DNA of 42,826 nt, taken from an uncultured Oleiphilus sp. (GTDB taxonomy: Bacteria; Pseudomonadota; Gammaproteobacteria; Pseudomonadales; Oleiphilaceae). Positions 37,776 through 42,826 of the stretch are shown here, piece by piece (within the stretch, counting starts at the first letter, position 1; each line of letters opens with the position of its first letter). Both the position numbers and the translations under genes were made by a program. The notes below the pieces were generated by a model. The model was not told where the DNA came from, did no database searches, and saw only the letters and a program-made list of their open reading frames with translations. The stretch is from positions 1 to 42,826 of the forward strand of contig CAJWAD010000019.1 in NCBI GenBank assembly GCA_913020245.1. The letters run 5' to 3'.

Positions 37776-37781
37776 ATTATA
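37776..37781 (-). promoter_or_regulatory. Minus-strand -10 element for the PP2C-like gene
   Basis: The minus strand reads TATAAT, a perfect -10. A weak -35 (AAGACA, 19-base spacing) lies inside the adjacent palindrome. Transcription would begin near 37769, about 42 bases before ATG 37727. Confidence 0.5.
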
Positions 37782-37789
37782 ACGAACTT

Positions 37790-37833
37790 AATGAATACAG
37801 TGTCTTAACAAGCGTTTAGACACTGTATTCATT
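37790..37833. repeat. Perfect 16-bp inverted repeat at the promoter
   Basis: AATGAATACAGTGTCT and its exact reverse complement AGACACTGTATTCATT flank a 12-base spacer. It lies nine bases upstream of the -10 element and covers the -35 region of the PP2C-like gene. It could be an operator for a dimeric or tetrameric regulator, or a terminator hairpin for the gene ending at 38032. On the minus strand no T-run follows; on the plus strand TTCTTTTC does. Confidence 0.7.
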
Positions 37834-38031
37834 TCTTTTCTGCCCGCTTAGCTATATTTCTTTTAAAAGCGTTTGTAACCGATAAGTCTGACTTAACATT
37901 CGCAGCTAAGGTTGCCTCAAAATCGAGCGTATAGATTGCCTCATTGCAGCAGGCATATAGATGTATTAATTTTACAAACAAGCGAGAAAGGGGTAGCTGA
38001 GACAGCGCTAGCTCTTCTTTAGATAAAAGCC

Positions 38032-38874
38032 TTAAGCGCCTTTTTGTATTAATCGAATAAGGTAGACCAAAGCGTCATTTAACTCGCTAGCGACCATCTC
38101 GTCTTTATCCACGAGTAGCCAATGCACATGCACATTTGTCGGGTGCGAAATCCAACAAGCGTGCATGCCCGCCTCGCATGTATACCTCAAATAAGGATCG
38201 ATACCCGACACATTAACTTTTTCTACGGTTAGAGATGGATGACCATTTTCAATAGACTTTGTTTGTACGACGATCTCATCATCCACGTTAGATATTCGGA
38301 ATGAACGACTCGAATTCATCTCAGACTGTTTTAGCCTTGATCCGGTATAAGGGTGAGCTGCCAGCAAGCTATTGATTTGCTGAATTAACGCAAATTTTGG
38401 ATCATCCGTCAGATATAAAGCCTGCAAGGCGCGAATGTAGCCATCACTTTTTTCAGATCTAAGCGCTGGTAACTGCAATAAAGCTGTTGGCTTTTCGGTT
38501 ACTTCCAAGCCTTCTTGGGCTGTCAAACGACCCCGCACCGTTGTGATTAGCAACAGCGCCTGTTGATAAGAATCCGCTGCTTGACCACCCTCAATCACAT
38601 AGTCTTCTAGACTTTCTTGCGCCAGCTTCATGTCACCCTGCTCGCTCAACACAACACCTTTCAAAAAGCGATACTCATTGGGTAAGTCGCGATCTAAGCT
38701 GTCTAACTGTTTTAACAAATCCGAAGCATTCGACCAGTCTGTTTCATGAATACTTTGCTCAAGTGCAAGCATTAAGCGCTTTGATTCATGTTCAATTGGC
38801 AAGCGCGTCTCAGCACCAGTAGACGATGAAAATAAACAACAAACGACTATAAACCGTGACAACAAACGTTTCAT
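38032..38874 (-). CDS. Secreted protein with TPR-like helices
   Basis: A 280-residue product with a Sec signal peptide (about 1-21, MKRLLSRFIVVCCLFSSSTGA). Residues about 30-120 are helical with a TPR-like pattern (LKQLDSLDRDLPNEYRFLKGVVLSEQGDMKLAQESLEDYV). The C-terminal half (about 185-280) looks beta-rich with two cysteines near the end of the chain (CEAGMHAC) that may form a disulfide. I know no family. A small palindrome CAGGTAACCTG lies about 23 bases upstream of the ATG. It is the gene just upstream of the PP2C-like gene on the same strand. Confidence 0.65.
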   Translation of the reverse strand: MKRLLSRFIVVCCLFSSSTGAETRLPIEHESKRLMLALEQSIHETDWSNASDLLKQLDSLDRDLPNEYRFLKGVVLSEQGDMKLAQESLEDYVIEGGQAADSYQQALLLITTVRGRLTAQEGLEVTEKPTALLQLPALRSEKSDGYIRALQALYLTDDPKFALIQQINSLLAAHPYTGSRLKQSEMNSSRSFRISNVDDEIVVQTKSIENGHPSLTVEKVNVSGIDPYLRYTCEAGMHACWISHPTNVHVHWLLVDKDEMVASELNDALVYLIRLIQKGA

Positions 38875-39030
38875 AAAACAAAGGATCTCAAAGTTACAGG
38901 TAACCTGATTAACTATTTAAGCCGAGAGCAAAAAGCAGAGCGGTCAGTGCTATCAAACAAAAATTTACACTAAAAAGTATAGCCCAGTAACCGATAGTGC
39001 CCTGTGTACGAAGGGTGTATAAATGTAACG

Positions 39031-39675
39031 CTAGTTGCTAATCGCTGTGCGCGCTTCATCCAGCATTGCTCGAACCACCTTATTCGACATAACTTGTGCA
39101 GGCTGCGGCGTCTGATCAACAGACTGCTCCGCCACAAGAATTACTTCTTCATCCACTTCATTGCGTTGCGCAATGAAACGTTCAGCAATCATGTCATCTG
39201 AAACTCGTGCTTCTAGAGTTGGAATATCGCGTCGGGTTGCTGGCGGCTCCGCACCAGCGAAAAACTCACCGATATAATCGTCCAAAATGTCTACGGTGGA
39301 AGAGTTTGCTTGCGAAACGTGTTGAGCGTGAGTGTTCGCAGCAGTCCCGATCTCGCTAACACGCCGAGCCGAACTGGACGGAGCTTGGTTAAATTTGCTA
39401 AGCGGGTCGGCTCCATGTATCTGCGCCGAGCGATCAAACGAATTTTGGCGCGCAGTGGATTTTCTATCGCCGTGCATTGCTAAATCAGAGTTCCCGAACT
39501 GCTCAGTCTCAGTGAACTGCGCGTAGCATTTAAATACTTGCAACGACATTGCGCCTAACAGCAACACCGTAATCCCTTCTAAAGCATGAATGAATGTAGC
39601 CATCAACATGGTGATAAGTCCGACCAAACAAATTTTTAGGTGAATTTGATACAAGTAATCTCTGCGCGGGATCAC
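39031..39675 (-). CDS. Membrane protein with long soluble tail, unknown function
   Basis: A 214-residue product starting at GTG 39675, with two membrane spans near the N-terminus (about 11-29 and 32-48), then about 165 residues of polar, Ser/Ala/Gln/Glu-rich sequence that looks largely disordered, with an acidic stretch (DILDDYIGEFF) and a helical end (VRAMLDEARTAIS). The first ATG codons are at residues 23 and 25, inside the first span, so the GTG is more likely although no good ribosome binding site is seen. I recognise no family. Confidence 0.55.
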   Translation of the reverse strand: MIPRRDYLYQIHLKICLVGLITMLMATFIHALEGITVLLLGAMSLQVFKCYAQFTETEQFGNSDLAMHGDRKSTARQNSFDRSAQIHGADPLSKFNQAPSSSARRVSEIGTAANTHAQHVSQANSSTVDILDDYIGEFFAGAEPPATRRDIPTLEARVSDDMIAERFIAQRNEVDEEVILVAEQSVDQTPQPAQVMSNKVVRAMLDEARTAISN

Positions 39676-39855
39676 TGCCGAAATGAAGCAAAGGCCAGTG
39701 AAGCTCAGTCTTTGTTAATATTTTGAGAACAAGTAACAAGTAACGTGATAAAGACCATATCAAAAACGTTTGGTCAGGTCATCGCCAAATAGGTAATTTT
39801 TTATACTTTTGTTAACCACATTCCAGCTTTAGGTGTTGACCATTGAACTCGAAAC

Positions 39856-41460
39856 TTATTGGTCGTCTTCAAGCGTATTCGATGCATCACCGTCCACTTT
39901 GTCTTGCAGTTCTGGGATCGCAATCGCCTCTAACCTATCAACCTCTATATCCGCGTGAATTTGCTCAATCTCCGGGATACTGCGCGTCACCTTACTTGAC
40001 AGTTTCTGGAAACGATCCACTTTGCCATGCAAACCTTGCTGGCCCGCCAGTGCAACAACTGCAGCATTATATTGCTTATTCGCGGTTTGCATCGTTTGAC
40101 CCAACTTTTGGAAGCGCTCTGCCAACGTACATACCTGGTTATACACATCACCGGCACGATCACCCAACTCGCGTGCTTCTTTGTTACTGCGCTCAATCAT
40201 CCATAAATTGGCAACGGTTTTGAGAATAGGCATTAGCGTCGTATGTGACACCATTACCACCCCTTTTTGATAGCCATAATTAAACAGCTCTTTGCTATGC
40301 TTCATGGCTTCAATGTAGGCGGGCTCTATTGGCATGAACATCAACACAAAGCTGGGACTGCGCACACCGACCAGATTACTGTAATCTTTGCTCGCCAGAT
40401 CATCGATATGATCTTTTACCGCACCTACATGCTGATCTAAAAAGCCTTGCATAACCTGTTCATCAGCGGCTGAATAAGCTTGCTCGTACGCAATCAATGA
40501 GACTTTGCTGTCGATAACAAGGTGTTTATCTCCCGGCAATTTAATTACAAAATCGGGGCGATATACCTTACCACTTTCATTTTTGTGGCTCGGTTGCGAA
40601 TCATAATGATCGCCTTCCACCAGCCCTGCGTATTGAAGTGTTTTTTCTAACTGCAACTCCCCCCAATTACCGACCTTCTTCTTATCACCCTTCAAGGCTT
40701 GGGTAAGATTTCGTGCATCGGTTGTCATCGCTTGGTTGAGCTCACGCAATTGCTCAAGCTCTTTTTTCAAGAAACCTGACGCTTCATTATTTTCCTTGTG
40801 GATGCCATCGACACGTTGACGAAACTCGCTAATCTGCTCTCTAAACGGCTTCAGCATTTTATCTAAAGAGGCCTGGCTAGTATGGTCAAAGCTCTTGCCT
40901 TTCTCTTCAAATATTTTGTTCGCCAAGTTCTGGAATTCTTGTTCAAGTACACGCTTTTGGTCAGAGAAATCTTGTAACTGTTTTTGGTGCGACCGGTCTC
41001 TTTCCGTTAACGAGGCATCAAGGCGCGAATGCTTTTCAAGCAAAGACTGATACGCTTCTTGAAGCTGCTCTAACGCGCCCTGCGTCTTATCAATCTGCGC
41101 TCGCTGCTCACTATTCTGCGCTTGCTGCTCTTGGTATTTGGCAGAAGAGGCCTCAGAGGTCTTTTCAGCACTGAGCCGAAACTCTCGCTGTTCCTTTAGC
41201 TCCTCTATCAGATGGTCTGCTGCAAGTTTGTTACTAGCGAGTTCACGCTGAAGGCCCTCAATTTGGGTTTCTAGCGTGTGTTTCTCAAACTGAAGACTCT
41301 GTTCGCTACCTCTTGCTTGAGCGAGAAGCTGGCCTTGCTCGTCCAACATTTTCTGTCGATTTTGAACGTGTCGAAACATGAATAGACAGATCACTGAGGC
41401 GATAGCAACAATGGCCAGTACTAAATATAACCACTCTGGTAACGCCGCCAACTCCGCCAT
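39856..41460 (-). CDS. rmuC: DNA recombination protein RmuC
   Basis: A 534-residue protein with an N-terminal membrane anchor (about 9-28), a long coiled coil (about 35-250) and the RmuC nuclease-like domain (about 260-490). Typical blocks are KVGNWGELQLEKTLQYAGLVEGDHY, YRPDFVIKLPGDKHLVIDSKVSLIAYEQAYSA and SPSFVLMFMPIEPAYIEAM, with the conserved PD-(D/E)xK-like DSKV residues. RmuC limits inversion at short inverted repeats in E. coli, and related proteins have been linked to anti-phage defence, but nothing here shows a defence island. Confidence 0.96.
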   Translation of the reverse strand: MAELAALPEWLYLVLAIVAIASVICLFMFRHVQNRQKMLDEQGQLLAQARGSEQSLQFEKHTLETQIEGLQRELASNKLAADHLIEELKEQREFRLSAEKTSEASSAKYQEQQAQNSEQRAQIDKTQGALEQLQEAYQSLLEKHSRLDASLTERDRSHQKQLQDFSDQKRVLEQEFQNLANKIFEEKGKSFDHTSQASLDKMLKPFREQISEFRQRVDGIHKENNEASGFLKKELEQLRELNQAMTTDARNLTQALKGDKKKVGNWGELQLEKTLQYAGLVEGDHYDSQPSHKNESGKVYRPDFVIKLPGDKHLVIDSKVSLIAYEQAYSAADEQVMQGFLDQHVGAVKDHIDDLASKDYSNLVGVRSPSFVLMFMPIEPAYIEAMKHSKELFNYGYQKGVVMVSHTTLMPILKTVANLWMIERSNKEARELGDRAGDVYNQVCTLAERFQKLGQTMQTANKQYNAAVVALAGQQGLHGKVDRFQKLSSKVTRSIPEIEQIHADIEVDRLEAIAIPELQDKVDGDASNTLEDDQ

Positions 41461-41501
41461 GCTTTAACTCTTATTTGGTGTTAGTTTTTCTCTCGTGCAT
41501 C

Positions 41502-42227
41502 TCAAGCGAGTTGCGCAATACGTTGATCTAAATCCGCGAGGGTTTGCTCCATTAGGGCATGAACCCTCGCCATCAACTCATCTAAATCATCAATGGATAA
41601 CCCTAAGGTAGGAATCGGCTCCATAATTTTTATCCGCGCATTGCCCGAGCGCCACTTACTAAAATTCAAGCGCCGCTTATAAGTACTGGCAACCACCGGG
41701 TAAATCGGTGCTTGTGCCTGAATCGCCATATGAAAGGCACCTTTTTTAAAGGGCGCCAAACCAGGGATTTTATTGCGCGTACCTTCTGCGAAGACCCAAA
41801 TAGAGGTGCCTTTTTCTTTAATTGCTTGGGTAACTGCATCCATTTTCCCGATCGATTTCTTACTATTATTGCGATCGATCATTATATTGCCGGCCAGCCA
41901 ATATACCTGACCGAAAAATGGAATATAAATCAAACTACGCTTGCCGACACTCACCGTATTTCGCGGTACATTAGCCCCGTGTACGAATAAATCTAAATTT
42001 GACTGATGGTTAGATACGACAACACCAGGGGCCATGTCCTGAAAGCGCTCCTTTCCCTCTGTTTTTAAATCAATACCCAAGATCTTAAGCCCTACAGCAC
42101 TGAACATTTTTGCTGCAAGCCGGCTATTGTCTGGGTTAAAGGGCCGCAGTAAACACCCAAGGGCCCCCACCAGCGCAGCAACAACGAAATAACAGGCGAG
42201 CAAAACATAACGGCAAATACGAATCAT
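41502..42227 (-). CDS. plsC: 1-acyl-sn-glycerol-3-phosphate acyltransferase
   Basis: Inner-membrane enzyme that turns lysophosphatidic acid into phosphatidic acid in phospholipid synthesis. Its 241 residues carry the acyltransferase motifs: NHQSNLD with H74 and D79 (HX4D), block II near 99-116 (LIYIPFFGQVYWLAGNI), FAEGTRN (146-152), and the APIYPVV block. An N-terminal membrane span (about 8-27) anchors it. It is 41 bases upstream of rmuC on the same strand and may share a transcript. No signs of rearrangement. Confidence 0.94.
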   Translation of the reverse strand: MIRICRYVLLACYFVVAALVGALGCLLRPFNPDNSRLAAKMFSAVGLKILGIDLKTEGKERFQDMAPGVVVSNHQSNLDLFVHGANVPRNTVSVGKRSLIYIPFFGQVYWLAGNIMIDRNNSKKSIGKMDAVTQAIKEKGTSIWVFAEGTRNKIPGLAPFKKGAFHMAIQAQAPIYPVVASTYKRRLNFSKWRSGNARIKIMEPIPTLGLSIDDLDELMARVHALMEQTLADLDQRIAQLA

Positions 42228-42313
42228 AAATAAAGTATCGAAGGAAATGTGGCGGTCAGTATAAACATCTAGGCGCGCAGCGCCACCAAATTTGTACTGG
42301 GAGAAAACAAGCT

Positions 42314-42826
42314 CTAGTTAACCACAATACGAACGGGTATCCATTTGCTTTGAACCTGCCTAATGGTGCCTGCAGCATGAAGTTTTTCGATGACCTCATT
42401 CACTTTTTCCAGTAACACGGCATTGTCTTTTGCCACCGCCCATGCAATGCGCTCTTCTGTTAAAGGATGGTACAAACTGAGCAAGTCAGAAAATTCACTT
42501 TCCTGTGCAATACGCCAACTGGTTGGCGCATCATGAATAAAAAAATCGACCTCCCCTGCCCGCAAGGCAACAATACCCGCTTCAACATTGGCGAAGGCGA
42601 AAACCTCTGTCATACCAAGTTGCGCTTGCGCATATGCTTGACCAGTCGTTGCCTTTACAACTCCCACTTTCGTTTGTGGTTTTTTTATCGTTCCCGGGTA
42701 GGAAAGCTCGCCTGCCCTATCTAAGCGAATAATCGCCATCTGCCCAAGCGCCATGATTGGATTGGTAAAATCAACTATCTGCTGCCGCGCCGCAGTCATA
42801 CTCAAACCGGCAACACCAATATCCGC
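42314..42826 (-). CDS. Family-3 solute-binding protein, 5' part beyond window
   Basis: C-terminal 170 residues of a periplasmic SBP_bac_3 protein, as used for amino acids and related compounds. The frame runs on to the right edge without a start: the first codons read ADIGVAGLSMTAARQQIVDF, a typical lobe-1 end. GVVKATTGQAYAQAQLG, ALRAGEVDFFIHDAPTSW and IAWAVAKDNAVLLEKVNEVI follow. It is 86 bases upstream of plsC on the same strand. The ligand cannot be told without the N-terminus. Confidence 0.88.
   Translation of the reverse strand, partial: ADIGVAGLSMTAARQQIVDFTNPIMALGQMAIIRLDRAGELSYPGTIKKPQTKVGVVKATTGQAYAQAQLGMTEVFAFANVEAGIVALRAGEVDFFIHDAPTSWRIAQESEFSDLLSLYHPLTEERIAWAVAKDNAVLLEKVNEVIEKLHAAGTIRQVQSKWIPVRIVVN

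Larger units (their letters stand above)
37728..38031. other. 304-base intergenic region before the PP2C-like gene
   Basis: It holds a minus-strand -10 element (TATAAT at 37776-37781) and a perfect 16-bp inverted repeat (37790-37833), each listed separately. The part from about 37840 to 38031 has T-rich stretches and no reading frame I would call. No RNA gene is recognisable, though a small RNA cannot be excluded. Confidence 0.6.

Noticed and set aside
38897-38907. CAGGTAACCTG palindrome upstream of the 38032-38874 gene
   Set aside because: At 11 bases it can arise by chance and has no partner site, so it is only mentioned with the gene.
39856-41460. rmuC as part of a phage-defence island
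   Set aside because: The neighbours are plsC and a solute-binding protein, with no nuclease, restriction or mobile genes around.

Overview
This window is a stretch of chromosome from a marine-type gammaproteobacterium, broadly Oceanospirillales/Cellvibrionales/Pseudomonadales-like. The grounds are the hflD-purB-roxA order, a complete flgBCDEFGHIJKL rod-hook operon behind a sigma-54-type promoter, malate synthase G, a long (E. coli-type) QueF, a MASE2-type adenylate cyclase, an FbpAB-like iron importer and RmuC. Base composition is moderate and even. I see no transposase, phage gene, CRISPR array, tRNA or rRNA, so this looks like core genome with a few lineage-specific inserts. Species cannot be fixed from the sequence alone.

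Layout. 1-4.4 kb (+): hflD, purB, the ribosomal oxygenase roxA (overlapping purB) and a GNAT-like protein. An unrecognised 318-residue protein follows and ends at a perfect bidirectional terminator, facing glcB (-). A membrane-anchored helical protein (+) and a Cys-type glutathione peroxidase (-) come next. 9.4-21.4 kb (-): one flagellar operon in the order flgB to flgL, reading leftwards from a sigma-54 promoter, with a long imperfect palindrome filling the only wide gap (flgF-flgG). 21.7-24.8 kb: a YdjA-like nitroreductase (-), a broken small secreted-protein gene (+), a MASE2 adenylate cyclase (+) and queF (-). 24.9-29.4 kb (-): a YadGH-like ABC exporter, a DTW-domain tRNA modification enzyme, an HD-GYP protein with a ruined active site, and an orphan lipoprotein. 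29.5-32.4 kb (+): an iron(III) ABC importer (binding protein and fused permease) with Fur-like sites upstream and a terminator between its two genes. 32.5-36.1 kb (-): two tandemly duplicated long-chain acyl-CoA synthetases.

36.3-39.7 kb is the least explained part. It holds a zinc-ribbon membrane protein (+), a PP2C-fold protein that has lost most metal-binding aspartates and carries a C-terminal membrane anchor (-), a secreted helical-repeat protein (-) and a membrane protein with a long soluble tail (-). A perfect 16-bp inverted repeat sits at the likely promoter of the PP2C-like gene. 39.9-42.8 kb (-): rmuC, a PlsC-type acyltransferase and the 3' part of a family-3 solute-binding protein that runs off the right edge.

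Several starts were moved from the longest open frame to an internal ATG on ribosome-binding-site, family-length or start-codon evidence: glcB, the glutathione peroxidase, flgH, the nitroreductase, queF, the ABC ATPase and the second acyl-CoA synthetase. The strongest leads are the two degenerate signalling enzymes (HD-GYP and PP2C), the palindromic promoter and orphan cluster at 36.3-39.7 kb, the flgF-flgG palindrome, and the nonsense-interrupted secreted protein at 22.3 kb.
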